In this document: in pieces, positions 8,603 to 16,774 of the stretch | Layout of the letters: each line of letters begins with the position of its first letter | Position numbering within the stretch: position 1 is the stretch's first letter | From: Actinomadura sp. 7K507 | Lineage (GTDB): Bacteria > Actinomycetota > Actinomycetes > Streptosporangiales > Streptosporangiaceae | Assembly: GCF_004348425.1 (NCBI RefSeq) | Contig: NZ_SMKK01000051.1 | Location: 1 to 44,355, forward strand | Direction of reading: 5' to 3' | Length of the DNA: 44,355 bases | Notes under the pieces: generated by a model | Told to the model about the DNA's origin: nothing | Seen by the model: the letters and a program-made list of their open reading frames with translations, nothing else | The model's database searches: none | Made by a program: the position numbers and the translations under genes

Positions 8603-9609
8603 ATTTCCATGATCAGCAGCCAGAGGAGGTAGGTGCCGCCGATCGCCGTGGTGACGACCCCGACGGGCAGCTGCACCGGGGCCAGCACGGTCTGGGCGGC
8701 CAGGTCGGCGGCCAGGAGCAGCAGCGCCCCGGTCAGCGCGGCGGGCAGCGCCGGCGTCCCGGCCGCGCCGGCGACGCGGCGGCCGATCTGCGGCGCGGCG
8801 AGCGCGACGAACACGACCGGCCCGGCCGCGGACGTGACGGTCGCGGTGAGCCCGACACCCACCAGGATGATCAGCAGCCGGTACCGGTTCAGCGCCACCC
8901 CCGACGTGGCGGCGACGTCGTCGCCGAGCGCGGCCTGCCCCATGCTGCGCGACAGCGCGGCCAGCACCAGCGCCAGCCCGGCGATGATGAGGAACGGCAG
9001 GCGGACCTCGGCCCAGTCCAGGCCGTTCAGGGAGCCGGCGCTCCAGCCGGTCGCGGCGATCGCGATGTCCAGGTCCACCCGCAGGATGATCCACGAGTTG
9101 ACCGCGGTCAGCATCGCGTTCACCGCGATGCCGATCACGACGAGGCGCAGCCCGCTGAGCCCGGACTTCAACGACAGCACGTAGACGACGACGGCCGCGG
9201 CCAGCCCCCCGGTGAGGGACCCGGCGGCCAGTCCCCCGGCCGTCCCGCCGAACACGGTGATCGCGATCAGGACGCCGGTGTAGGCGCCGGCGTCCAGGCC
9301 GATCACGTCGGGGCTGCCGAGCGCGTTGCGGGTGACGTTCTGGAAGATCGACCCGGCGGCGCCGAGGGCCGCGCCGAAGACCAGTGCCGCGGCGACCCGG
9401 GGCAGCCGCCACTCCTGGACGACCAGCACCGCGTCCCCCTGCCCGGCCAGCGCCGCCAGGACCTCGCCGGGCGGGTCCCAGGAGTCGCCGCGGCACAGCG
9501 CGACGAACGCGAGCCCGAGCGCGAGGCCCGCCAGCACGAGCGACGCCACGGCCGTCCGCCGCTCGATCTGCGCGGACACCCGGCCCGCGCGCAGCACCAG
9601 CGTGCTCAC
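8590..9609 (-). CDS. FecCD-family siderophore transporter permease (second subunit)
   Basis: This is one of the two membrane subunits of the ferric siderophore importer. GTG at 9609 overlaps the stop of the preceding permease gene (GTGA), and the stop overlaps the ATPase start. The 339-residue protein has about nine to ten hydrophobic segments. It carries the FecCD hallmarks LPRVAAALVFGAALGAAGSIFQNVTRNALGSPDVIGLDAGA near residues 65-105, LGDDVAATSGV near 220, and the coupling-helix region AAPQIGRRVAG near 278. The C-terminal PVGVVTTAIGGTYLLWLL block is also present. The family normally works as a heterodimer with a second FecCD subunit, here encoded directly upstream. Nothing unusual is seen in the core. 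Confidence 0.92.
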   Translation of the reverse strand: MSTLVLRAGRVSAQIERRTAVASLVLAGLALGLAFVALCRGDSWDPPGEVLAALAGQGDAVLVVQEWRLPRVAAALVFGAALGAAGSIFQNVTRNALGSPDVIGLDAGAYTGVLIAITVFGGTAGGLAAGSLTGGLAAAVVVYVLSLKSGLSGLRLVVIGIAVNAMLTAVNSWIILRVDLDIAIAATGWSAGSLNGLDWAEVRLPFLIIAGLALVLAALSRSMGQAALGDDVAATSGVALNRYRLLIILVGVGLTATVTSAAGPVVFVALAAPQIGRRVAGAAGTPALPAALTGALLLLAADLAAQTVLAPVQLPVGVVTTAIGGTYLLWLLIMEMRKP

Positions 9610-10745
9610 AGCCCCACCGCCCCGTACCGGCGGACGACCCAGATCAGCGCGGGCCCGCCGAGGAACGCGGTGACGACGGCCACCGGGACCTCCCCGGTCG
9701 GGAGCAGGACCCGCGAGCCGATGTCGGAGACGAGCAGCAGGATGGGGCCGAGCAGCATCGTGTAGACCATCAGCCACGGGATCGACCCGCCGGCGGCGCG
9801 CCGCGCCAGATGCGGCACGATCAGCCCGACGAACGCGATCGGCCCGGCGATAGCGGTGGCGGCGCCGGCGAGGACGGTGACGAGCGCGAACACCGCCAGC
9901 CTGATCCGCGTGACGCGGGCGCCGAGCGCGTGCGCGACGTCCTCGCCGAGCGCGAGACCCGCCAGGGGACGGGTGACCAGGAGCGCCCCCGCGAGGGCGA
10001 GGACGATCACCAGCACCGGTATCTCGAACGGAGTCTGCTCGCGTCCGGCGAGCGAGCCGACCGACCAGAACCGGTACCGGTCCAGGACGTCCGGGTACAG
10101 CAGCCGCAGGGCGAGGGAGAGCCCCGACAGCACGAAGGTGAAGGCGACACCGGCGAGGACGAGCCGCAGCGGCACGCTCCTGCCGACGCCGTAGACGACC
10201 AGCGCCGCGACCACCGCCCCGGCCAGCGCGAGCGCCAGCCTGGCCGACTGCGACCCGCTGACCCCCAGCACCGTGCCCAGCGTGATCGCGAACCCGGCGC
10301 CGGCGGTCCACCCGAGGATGCCGGGCTCGGCCAGCGGGTTGCGGGTAAGCGTCTGGACGAGGGAGCCGGAGACGCCCAGGGCCGCGCCCACGCAGATCGC
10401 GAGGATCGTCCGCGGCACCCGGATGTCGCGGACGATCACCTGCTCGCTCGTTCCGGTGTAGTCCACCAGCGCCCGCCAGACCTCCGGCAGCGGGGCCGAC
10501 CCCGCGCCGACGGCCAGGCTCGCGCCCGCGAGGACCACCATGAGCAGGACCGCCCCCAGCAGGATCACGACCCGCCGCGACACCCCGGACCGGACGGGAC
10601 CGCCGGTCTTCGCCGAACCGGCCCGTGCTGGTTCTGCCCGTCCTGGCTCGGCCTGCCCTGCTTCGGCAACGGGCGGTAAGGCCGCCCCCCGACCGGTCGG
10701 TCGGGGGGCGGCCTTGGCGAGTCCGGCCCGCGGATCAATCCTCAA
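9606..10745 (-). CDS. FecCD-family siderophore transporter permease (first subunit)
   Basis: This is the partner permease of the ferric siderophore importer. Core motifs are the same as in its neighbour: VPRTILAICVGAALGVSGSLVQTLTRNPLAEPGILG, LGEDVAHALGARV, a coupling helix around IVPHLARRAAGG, and a C-terminal PVAVVTAFLGGPALIWVV. The frame can start at TTG 10745, overlapping the reductase stop. That would give 379 residues with a Pro/Ala/Gly-rich, repeat-like N-terminal tail of 54 residues (GQAEPGRAEPARAG). The tail is partly encoded by a 17-bp hairpin (10678-10715). I think GTG at 10583 (VSRRVVILL) is at least as likely a start, giving 325 residues, a normal family length, and leaving the hairpin in an intercistronic gap. 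The true start needs proteomics. Confidence 0.88.
   Translation of the reverse strand: MRIDPRAGLAKAAPRPTGRGAALPPVAEAGQAEPGRAEPARAGSAKTGGPVRSGVSRRVVILLGAVLLMVVLAGASLAVGAGSAPLPEVWRALVDYTGTSEQVIVRDIRVPRTILAICVGAALGVSGSLVQTLTRNPLAEPGILGWTAGAGFAITLGTVLGVSGSQSARLALALAGAVVAALVVYGVGRSVPLRLVLAGVAFTFVLSGLSLALRLLYPDVLDRYRFWSVGSLAGREQTPFEIPVLVIVLALAGALLVTRPLAGLALGEDVAHALGARVTRIRLAVFALVTVLAGAATAIAGPIAFVGLIVPHLARRAAGGSIPWLMVYTMLLGPILLLVSDIGSRVLLPTGEVPVAVVTAFLGGPALIWVVRRYGAVGL
10678..10715 (-). terminator. Perfect 17-bp inverted repeat between reductase and permease genes
   Basis: The arms at 10678-10694 and 10699-10715 are perfectly complementary over 17 bp (AAGGCCGCCCCCCGACC on the left) with a 4-base loop. 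The structure begins 20 bases after the stop codon of the siderophore-interacting protein gene. There is no T tract on either side beyond TT, so it is not a classical intrinsic terminator. Actinobacterial hairpins without U tails can still attenuate transcription or stabilise an upstream mRNA end. It lies inside the permease frame if that gene starts at TTG 10745. Confidence 0.6.
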
Positions 10746-11595
10746 GATCTGCCACTCCGACTTTCCAGTAGCCGGTGAACAGCGCGTCCATCCCGCCGGC
10801 GCCCTCCCCGCCGGCGGCCTCTCCGCCGACGGCCTTGCGGTCCCGCGCCCAGGCGCGCAGCGGCTTGATCGCGCCCGTCTCCCCGGCGGCGAACAGGAAC
10901 GTCCGGCGGTCGGGCAGGTCGAGCGACAGCACGGCGTCGGCCAGCGGGGACCGCCCGCCGTCCCGGACGAGCCAGGTGACCTCCACCCCGTCGCGGGCGG
11001 CGAGCGGGTAGGCGTGGTCGGCGGCGTCGGCGGTCTCGACCACGAGGTGCGCGGACACGTCCGGCGGGGACTCCTCCAGCCACCGGGCGGCGGCGGGCAG
11101 CGCGGTGGCGTCGACCGCGAACACGTAGTGGTCGTAGTTGTGCGGGAACGCCTTGGCTCCGGGCGGCCCGGCGATCGAGACGTCCTCGCCGGGCTGCGCT
11201 TCGGCCGCCCACGCCGAGGCGAGCCCGCCCGGGTGCAGGACGAAGTCGAAGTCGATCTCGCACGCGTCCGCGTCGTAGCGCCGGATGGTGTACCTCCGGC
11301 TGGGCGGCGACGGCTTCGGCCAGTCCAGCGACAGGTCGGGGGTGGGGACGGGCAGGCGCCGCGTGCCGTCCGCGTCCGGGAAGACGATCTTGACGTGGTC
11401 GTCGGCCTGGTAGGTGTGGAAGCCCGCCAGCTCCGGGCCGCCGACGGTCAGCCGCACGATGTTCTTCGTGACCTGCTCCCGGCGCAGCAGCCGCCCGGTC
11501 CGGATGCAGATCGGGTACCCGATGCGGCGGACCTCCGTGCCGGTCCGGTGGTGCCTCAGGACGCGGCCGCGCGGATCGTGGCGCTCGCTCAGCAT
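10735..11595 (-). CDS. Siderophore-interacting protein (FAD-dependent ferric-siderophore reductase, ViuB-like)
   Basis: This is a cytosolic flavoprotein of the SIP family that reduces or releases iron from an imported ferric siderophore. The 286-residue product starts at ATG 11595 with GAGGGG upstream, 10 bases after the binding-protein gene. The FAD-binding motif RRYTIRRYD lies near residues 99-107, and a DFDFVLHPGGLASAWA block and AGPPGAKAFPHNYDHYVFAVDATALPA follow, as in ViuB/YqjH proteins. The NAD(P)H-like C-terminal half contains FLFAAGETGAIKPLRAW, with the Glu typical of SIP, and ends in TGYWKVG, a family-typical ending. Before that ending is a Gly/Glu-rich insert (VGGEAAGGEGAGGMD) of low complexity. 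It shares the operon with a binding protein, two permeases and an ATPase. Confidence 0.93.
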   Translation of the reverse strand: MLSERHDPRGRVLRHHRTGTEVRRIGYPICIRTGRLLRREQVTKNIVRLTVGGPELAGFHTYQADDHVKIVFPDADGTRRLPVPTPDLSLDWPKPSPPSRRYTIRRYDADACEIDFDFVLHPGGLASAWAAEAQPGEDVSIAGPPGAKAFPHNYDHYVFAVDATALPAAARWLEESPPDVSAHLVVETADAADHAYPLAARDGVEVTWLVRDGGRSPLADAVLSLDLPDRRTFLFAAGETGAIKPLRAWARDRKAVGGEAAGGEGAGGMDALFTGYWKVGVADLED

Positions 11596-11605
11596 GCTTC
11601 CCCTC

Positions 11606-12601
11606 TCATTTCTCCAGCAGCGGCGCGAGCGCCTTGTCGATCTCGTCCAGCGTCCGCATCGCGGACTCGTAGGTCGCCGCCTCGGTGTAGCGGATCCCGA
11701 AGGCCTTGTCGTCCTTGACCGCGGGCAGGTTCTTCCACAGTTCGGAGTCGAGGGCGTACTTCACCGACTCGCCGGGCTTGCCGTCCGGCTCCAGCGAGTA
11801 GGTGATGGCGTCGGCGTCGCCCAGGCTCTCCGGCAGTTCCTCCACGGACGGGGTCTCGCTGACGTCCTTCGAGCCCCCGCCCTTCTTCTTGACCTCGCCG
11901 TAGTAGGTCACGCCGATGTCCTGGGCGATGTTGGTCCCCCAGGACTTGCCGAACTCGCGCATGAACGTCCCGGCGGAGACGTCACCGTACTCGCCGACGT
12001 GGCCGAACTTCAGCCCGGAGAGGGCGTCCTCGTACTTGGCCTTGAGCTCGCCCGCCTTCTTCTCGTAGGCGGCCTTGGCCTTCGCGTGCTGGCCGGACCG
12101 GCCGGCGGCGTCGGACTGGCGGAACGACAGCTCGCGCCACGCGGACGGCACCGTCGGCCCGATGGCCACGGTCGGCGCGATCGATTCGAGGCGCTTCATG
12201 TCCAGGTCGCCGAGGACGGGCGCCGGGACGCCGATGACGATGAGGTCCGGGTCCGCCTTGGCGATGGCCTCGTAGTTGGTCTCGGCGGCCGTGTCTCCCG
12301 CGATCTTGTTCATGTCGTCGTAGGTCTTGCGGTCCTCCGGCGTCATCAGCGGCAGGCCGCGCTTCCAGGACGAGATCCCGACCAGCTCCGCCCCCGCCTC
12401 GATGAGGACCGGCACCGCGTACCCGGTCGCCACGACCCGCTTCGGCTCGGCGGGGATCGTGATCTTGCCGTTGTCGGCCTCGAAGACACGCGTTTCGGCG
12501 GACGCGCCGGACTCGGAGTCGGAGCCGGATCCGCAGGCCGTCGCGAGGACGAGCGAGGCGGCCACCGCGGCGGCGAGTCTCCAGGGCTTACGAGAGTGCA
12601 T
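11606..12601 (-). CDS. Iron-siderophore ABC transporter substrate-binding lipoprotein (FecB/FepB-like)
   Basis: This is the extracellular receptor for a ferric siderophore and the first gene of the uptake operon. The 331-residue protein has a signal peptide with lipobox LATAC, so the lipid-modified residue would be Cys23, followed by a Gly/Ser/Glu-rich linker. The mature part has the class III binding-protein layout: PAEPKRVVATGYAVPVLIEAGAELVGISSW, the strand YEAIAKADPDLIVIG, a central helix, and a C-terminal lobe. Iron control is indicated by the IdeR-type box at 12674-12692, 73 bases upstream of the ATG. No siderophore biosynthesis genes lie within the window, so the ligand may be made elsewhere in the genome or taken from other microbes. 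The substrate class, hydroxamate or other, cannot be told. Confidence 0.92.
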   Translation of the reverse strand: MHSRKPWRLAAAVAASLVLATACGSGSDSESGASAETRVFEADNGKITIPAEPKRVVATGYAVPVLIEAGAELVGISSWKRGLPLMTPEDRKTYDDMNKIAGDTAAETNYEAIAKADPDLIVIGVPAPVLGDLDMKRLESIAPTVAIGPTVPSAWRELSFRQSDAAGRSGQHAKAKAAYEKKAGELKAKYEDALSGLKFGHVGEYGDVSAGTFMREFGKSWGTNIAQDIGVTYYGEVKKKGGGSKDVSETPSVEELPESLGDADAITYSLEPDGKPGESVKYALDSELWKNLPAVKDDKAFGIRYTEAATYESAMRTLDEIDKALAPLLEK

Positions 12602-12673
12602 GGTCGCGTTCCTTCAAGGGTGTTCCAAGGGGATATCGGGGTCGGCACCCCGCTGACATGGTCCGACGCATAG

Positions 12674-12692
12674 TTAGGTTAGCCTTACTTAA
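12674..12692 (+). promoter_or_regulatory. IdeR/DtxR-type iron box
   Basis: The 19-bp sequence TTAGGTTAGCCTTACTTAA closely matches the known IdeR/DmdR/DtxR operator consensus (TTAGGTTAGGCTAACCTAA), with three or four differences concentrated in the right half-site. It sits in the intergenic region between the divergent siderophore operon and the AraC regulator, 32 bases upstream of the AraC start. Binding of iron-loaded IdeR would be expected to repress both directions under iron sufficiency. The match is read directly; the control is inference from the family. Confidence 0.88.
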
Positions 12693-12723
12693 AATCGCGC
12701 TCATATCGCTGAGAGGACATCCT

Positions 12724-13581
12724 GTGCCGCCCATAGGTCACGAAGGGAACGATCCGGAATCCTGCGAGGAGTACGGCTACGGCCTCGGCGCACCCGACGG
12801 GATCCTCGTGCTGAAGTACCGGTCGGCGGGCGGGCTGACGATGGGCGAGGGCCGCCAGGACTTCCTGCACCAGCTCTACTGGTCCCCGGACGGCGTGCTC
12901 GCGTTGCTGCACGGCTCCTCGACCCTGTTCGCGGGCCCCGGTGAGGCGTTCTGGGTGAAGCGCGCGGTGAGCCACGACGTGCACGCGGGCGACCGGCAGA
13001 CCCTCTACCGGATCTGCCTGCGGGAGACACCGCCGGCCCTGAAGGGCCTGCGCGCGGGACCGGCCACGATCGACGTCGAGGCCGGACGCCTCATCGAGGC
13101 GATCTCCCGCCGCGGATGCGACGAGCAGACCGCCCTCGCCGCCCGGCCCCGCATCCTGACCGGGCTCCGCGCGGTGCCCGCCCCGCCGTCGGCCCGCTCG
13201 GCGTCCGCCGGACCGGCGTCACCGGACGTCCGCGGCACCGGCTTCGCGCTGACCGTCGCCCGCGCCCTCTCCCACGACCCCGCGGACCCGACCCGCCTCG
13301 ACGAATGGGCCGAGCGGCTGCGCGTGAGCGTCAAGACGCTGCAGCGCGACTTCCTGCGCGAGTTCGGCATGCCCTACACCCAGTGGCGGACGCGCCTGCG
13401 CCTGCAAGCGGCACGCGTGCTCCTGGACTCCCACCCGGTCACCAAGGTCGCCCACCAGGTCGGCTACGCGAGCCCGTCGGCCTTCATCACGGCGTTCGCG
13501 AAGGAGTACGGCCAGACCCCCGGCGACTACGTCTCCCGGCCCGCACCGGCCAGGACGCCCCCAACGACCGTGCGGCGATAG
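12724..13581 (+). CDS. AraC-family transcriptional regulator of siderophore uptake (probable)
   Basis: This is a DNA-binding regulator divergent from the ferric siderophore operon. I chose GTG at 12724 with GAGAGG seven bases upstream. The open frame extends to 12658, but that part contains the iron box, so it is unlikely to be coding. The 285-residue protein has an N-terminal cupin-like sensor region and a C-terminal AraC/XylS DNA-binding domain. The domain has two helix-turn-helix units, the first around LDEWAERLRVSVKTLQRDFLREFG and the second around VTKVAHQVGYASPSAFITAFAKEYGQTPGDY. Position suggests a PchR/YbtA-like activator that responds to the ferric siderophore; this is inferred. A 25-residue Pro/Ala/Ser-rich linker separates the two halves. 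Confidence 0.85.
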   Translation: MPPIGHEGNDPESCEEYGYGLGAPDGILVLKYRSAGGLTMGEGRQDFLHQLYWSPDGVLALLHGSSTLFAGPGEAFWVKRAVSHDVHAGDRQTLYRICLRETPPALKGLRAGPATIDVEAGRLIEAISRRGCDEQTALAARPRILTGLRAVPAPPSARSASAGPASPDVRGTGFALTVARALSHDPADPTRLDEWAERLRVSVKTLQRDFLREFGMPYTQWRTRLRLQAARVLLDSHPVTKVAHQVGYASPSAFITAFAKEYGQTPGDYVSRPAPARTPPTTVRR

Positions 13582-13698
13582 CGGACGGACCCGCGTCTGC
13601 TCTCCGGCCTGGCGTGCATGAATACCCCGCGAACTGGACAATGTGGGCGTGACACTTAACCCGTTCCCGTCTAGCCCCATCGTCGCGGTGATGTAGCC

Positions 13699-14451
13699 GT
13701 GGACAGAGATATCCTGATGGTGCGCTTTATCCGCAGCGCCGCTGGGGCGATCTTCTTCCTCCTGGTCGGCCTCGGCATGGTGGCGGGCGCCGTCGGCGCA
13801 CTCGTGGCGTACCTGCCCGACGGTGTCCGTGACCTGCGCGCGTACGAGGCCGCCACGCCCTGCCGCACCGTCCCGATCGAGCCCGCCGACTGCCTGTGGA
13901 AGCAGGAGTTCACGGTGACGGAAGTCGACGACCCTCGCGGACGGGGCAGGGGGCGGTACACGATCCTGACGGACGCGGACGGCGACCGGTGGAGGTCGAC
14001 GTACGGCGACACCGTCCCGGTCTGGGGCGGACTCGCCGAGGGCGACCGTGTCACCGGCACCATCTGGCGCGGCACACTGACCGAGATCTCGAAGGGGGGC
14101 GCGACGCAGAGCACCAGTGAGGCCCCGGCCGACATGCGCGCGCGGAGCGCCGTACTCGCGCTGATCCTGCTACCGTCCGGCCTGAGCTTGGCGATCGTGT
14201 CCGGCTGGCGGTTTGCGCGGCGCCGCGCGTCCCCCACCCTGACGCCGGGCCAGAGCGCGAGCTTCTGGCTCTCGTTCGGGCTGTTGATGGCCGGCCTGAT
14301 CTCCCCGATCCCCGCTGCCCTTCTCCCGTACGGCAGCGAGCTCGGGCACGCCGGGTTCACCGCGCTCGTCTGGCTGGCGATCGCCGGCCTCGGCGCGGGT
14401 CTCGCCCGCCTCCACACCGTCCGCGAGAGAAACCGTCAACCTGTGCCCTGA
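13699..14451 (+). CDS. Membrane protein of unknown function
   Basis: I do not recognise this 250-residue protein. It has an N-terminal membrane segment (residues 14-37, AAGAIFFLLVGLGMVAGAVGALVAY) and an extracytoplasmic or cytosolic soluble domain of about 110 residues with two cysteines early on (TPCRTVPIEPADCLW). Three further hydrophobic segments follow (SAVLALILLPSGLSLAIVSGW, ASFWLSFGLLMAGLISPIPAALL and AGFTALVWLAIAGLGAGLA). The soluble part contains alternating strand-like segments and a GDRVTGTIWRGTLTEI stretch resembling an OB-like barrel, as in some actinobacterial membrane proteins. The start is GTG at 13699; ATG at 13717 is possible. It is convergent with the ArsR-like regulator gene and has no operon partners. 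Confidence 0.65.
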   Translation: MDRDILMVRFIRSAAGAIFFLLVGLGMVAGAVGALVAYLPDGVRDLRAYEAATPCRTVPIEPADCLWKQEFTVTEVDDPRGRGRGRYTILTDADGDRWRSTYGDTVPVWGGLAEGDRVTGTIWRGTLTEISKGGATQSTSEAPADMRARSAVLALILLPSGLSLAIVSGWRFARRRASPTLTPGQSASFWLSFGLLMAGLISPIPAALLPYGSELGHAGFTALVWLAIAGLGAGLARLHTVRERNRQPVP

Positions 14452-14486
14452 CCGGATCGGGCCGATTCTCAGACCACCGCCCCGCC

Positions 14487-15467
14487 TCAGGGCGCGCCGG
14501 CGAGGACGTCGCCGACGGCCGTGCGGCGGTAGAGGACGGAGCGGCCGCTGCGCTCCTTCGTGACGAGCCCCGACGCGCGCAGCACCGCGAGATGGTCCCC
14601 CACCCCGCCGACGCTCAGCCGGAGTCGGGCGCTCAGCCAGGTGGTGGTGGCGGGTTCGGCGAGCAGGCGCAGCAGATCCGCCCGGGTACGACCGACCAGC
14701 CCGGCGAGGGCGTCCTCGCCGCGCGGCGTCCGGCCCTCCCACAGGGCCGCCACTCCCCTGGCCCGGTACATGAGCGTGTACGGCCAGTCCTGCTCGACGG
14801 CGAGGGCGAGTTCGGAGAAGACCACGGGCACGAGCATCAGCCCGGCGCCGCCCAGCCGGCGGGTGGCGTCGCCGCCGCCGCGGATGTCCACCTCGATCAC
14901 GCCGTCGCGCCAGCTCACCTGACGGGACAGGCCGTCCAGCGCCTCGGCCCAGCCGTAGGCGGCCAGGCGTCCCGCACGGTGGACGATGTCGCTCTCCACG
15001 ATCGACCGCACCACCGCCCAGTCCGGCTCCAGCAGGGCGGTCCACGCGGTCTCCAGGCCGACCGCGAGACGCTCCACCATGTCCGGCGCGTCCAGCAGGT
15101 CCCGGACGGCGCCATCCGGCTCCGGCAGGCCCACGAGGTTGCGGCCGATCTCTTCGCGCGCCTGGTCGAGGGGTGTCGCCCGCATCGTGGCGAGCTGTTC
15201 GGCGACGGTGAGGTTCGGCCGGGCGGGCGGCGGGCTGACGAAGTCGGCCATGTACCCGAAACGGCGGCGCAGGAACACCAGCGCCCGGATCGCGGGGTCG
15301 TCCGCGATCGGCGGGTAGCGGAGGCGGGCCCGTTCCACCCATGGACGCAGCGGGCCCGGCGGCACCCGGCCCGCGACCAGCCCCAGCGCGTTCAGGGTCT
15401 CCATCAGCGGCGCGAACCCGAACCGGCTGGCGGCCAAGTCGGCCTGGCCGACCTCGATCCGAAGCAT
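14487..15467 (-). CDS. ArsR-like winged-helix transcriptional regulator
   Basis: This 326-residue protein has a large N-terminal region of unknown function and a C-terminal winged-helix domain. The last 60 residues read as an ArsR-type helix-turn-helix (LLAEPATTTWLSARLRLSVGGVGDHLAVLRASGLVTKERSGRSVLYRRT). The N-terminal 250 residues start MLRIEVGQADLAASRFGFAPLMETLNAL, the pattern common in actinobacterial regulators annotated as DUF5937/ArsR. ATG at 15467 has a strong GGAGGAACG ribosome site. An inverted repeat (15466-15489) covers that ribosome site and start codon, so autoregulation and control of the divergent MFS gene are likely. The regulator class is clear; the ligand is unknown. Confidence 0.88.
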   Translation of the reverse strand: MLRIEVGQADLAASRFGFAPLMETLNALGLVAGRVPPGPLRPWVERARLRYPPIADDPAIRALVFLRRRFGYMADFVSPPPARPNLTVAEQLATMRATPLDQAREEIGRNLVGLPEPDGAVRDLLDAPDMVERLAVGLETAWTALLEPDWAVVRSIVESDIVHRAGRLAAYGWAEALDGLSRQVSWRDGVIEVDIRGGGDATRRLGGAGLMLVPVVFSELALAVEQDWPYTLMYRARGVAALWEGRTPRGEDALAGLVGRTRADLLRLLAEPATTTWLSARLRLSVGGVGDHLAVLRASGLVTKERSGRSVLYRRTAVGDVLAGAP

Positions 15468-15489
15468 GTTTCGTTCCTCCACGAAACAT
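15466..15489. promoter_or_regulatory. 9-bp inverted repeat, probable operator of the ArsR/MFS pair
   Basis: ATGTTTCGT and ACGAAACAT are perfect complements separated by six bases (TCCTCC). The left arm overlaps the regulator start codon, the spacer is the complement of its ribosome site, and the right arm lies 38 bases before the MFS gene start. A palindrome exactly between divergent regulator and transporter genes is the usual operator arrangement for dimeric winged-helix repressors. Confidence 0.65.
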
Positions 15490-15526
15490 TGTCCCGGTGC
15501 CGCCCGGCCGCCGCAGAGTCTCCCCC

Positions 15527-16768
15527 ATGACCGCTCCCCCACCGTCCGACCGACCACGGGCCGACCCACCACAGGCCGACCCACCACAGGCGTCCGCGCG
15601 GTACCGCGACGTCTTCGGCGTCCCGGAGTTCCGGACGCTGTTCTCCCTGCAGACGCTGCAAGTGGGCGGCGACTCGGTCCGCACGATCGCGCTGTCCGTG
15701 CAGACCTTCGAGCGGACGGGCTCCCCGGCCGCGGCGGCGCTCGTCTTCGCCGCGAGCATGCTGCCGTACGTGGTGGGCGGCGCGCTGCTGCTCTCGCTCG
15801 CGGACCGCGTCCCGGCCCGGCGGCTCCTCACCGGCTACCACCTGCTGCGCCTCGTGGTCACGGCCGTGCTGGCGCTCGGCGGGCTCCCGGTTCCGGCGAT
15901 CCTCGCGCTGCTGTTCGCCGTGGGGCTGTTCGCACCGGTCGGGGGCGCGACCGTCCAGGCCAGGCTTCCCGTCCTGCTTCCCGGCGACGGCTACGTGCTC
16001 GGCCGGTCGCTGTTCACGATGACCAGCGCGGGCGCCCAGATCGCGGGCCAGGCCGCGGGAGGCCTGCTGCTGGCGGCGCTCGGCCCGGCCGGGACGCTCT
16101 GGCTGGCCACCGCGAGCGCCGCGCTGGCCACCGCGGTCGCCCGGTTCCGGCTCCCGGACACACCGGCGGTCGCGTCCCGGACGTCCTCCTCGGGTGCGGC
16201 GCGCGAGACCTGGCGGGTCAACCGCCTTCTCCTGGGCGACCGCACCACACGCGGGCTGCTGCTGTCCGCCTGGCTGCCGATCTCCCTGGCCGTCGGCGCC
16301 GAGGGCGTGGCCGTCCCGTACGCGGGAGGTCTGGGGAGCCCGGACGCGGCCGGGCTGCTGCTGTCGGCGGCCGCGGCCGGGATGTTCGCGGGGAACCTGG
16401 TCGTGGGCCGCTGGGTCCGCCCTGGCCTGCGCGAAAGGCTCACGCTGCCGCTGGCCACGCTGACCGGGGCTCCGCTTCTGGTGTTCGTGTTCGATCCGGG
16501 TCTGCCGCTGGCCTGCGCCCTGATGGCCGTGGGGACGTCCGGGCTGGCCTACGAGCTGACCGTCCAGCGGCGCCTGGTGGACGCTGTGCCCGAGCGGATC
16601 CGGGGACAGGCACTTGGGGTGTCCAACACCGGGCTGATGACGGGACAGGCCGCGGGCATCGGGGCGGCGGGCGCGCTCTGCGAGTTCCTGGCCCCGTCCC
16701 ACGTCATCGTGCTGTGCGGCGCGGTCACACTGGCCGCCTGCCTGCTCCTGGCGCGCCATCTGCGATGA
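15527..16768 (+). CDS. MFS transporter (probable drug or metabolite exporter)
   Basis: This is a major facilitator superfamily protein of 413 residues, divergently transcribed from the ArsR-like regulator. About twelve hydrophobic segments are visible after a proline-rich cytosolic N-terminus. The first six include SLQTLQVGGDSVRTIALSVQTFERTGS and AASMLPYVVGGALLLSLADRVPARRLL, whose end matches the conserved MFS loop 2-3 (D-R-x-x-x-R-R). The central loop of about 30 residues (RLPDTPAVASRTSSSGAARE) divides the two halves. Genes of this architecture next to ArsR regulators are often drug or siderophore exporters (MFS_3/EntS-like). The substrate is not inferable. The N-terminus contains two perfect 15-bp repeats (15560-15574 and 15575-15589) coding for ADPPQ. 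No ribosome site is seen before ATG, so a leaderless transcript is possible. Confidence 0.88.
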   Translation: MTAPPPSDRPRADPPQADPPQASARYRDVFGVPEFRTLFSLQTLQVGGDSVRTIALSVQTFERTGSPAAAALVFAASMLPYVVGGALLLSLADRVPARRLLTGYHLLRLVVTAVLALGGLPVPAILALLFAVGLFAPVGGATVQARLPVLLPGDGYVLGRSLFTMTSAGAQIAGQAAGGLLLAALGPAGTLWLATASAALATAVARFRLPDTPAVASRTSSSGAARETWRVNRLLLGDRTTRGLLLSAWLPISLAVGAEGVAVPYAGGLGSPDAAGLLLSAAAAGMFAGNLVVGRWVRPGLRERLTLPLATLTGAPLLVFVFDPGLPLACALMAVGTSGLAYELTVQRRLVDAVPERIRGQALGVSNTGLMTGQAAGIGAAGALCEFLAPSHVIVLCGAVTLAACLLLARHLR

Positions 16769-16774
16769 CGGGGG

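Noticed and set aside
12658..12723. Upstream extension of the AraC reading frame
   Set aside because: It would place the IdeR box inside the coding region and has no ribosome site, while GTG 12724 has GAGAGG at good distance.
14452..14486. Terminator between convergent membrane protein and ArsR genes
   Set aside because: A 7-bp match (GCCCTGA/TCAGGGC) exists but with a loop over 40 bases, too weak to report as a feature.
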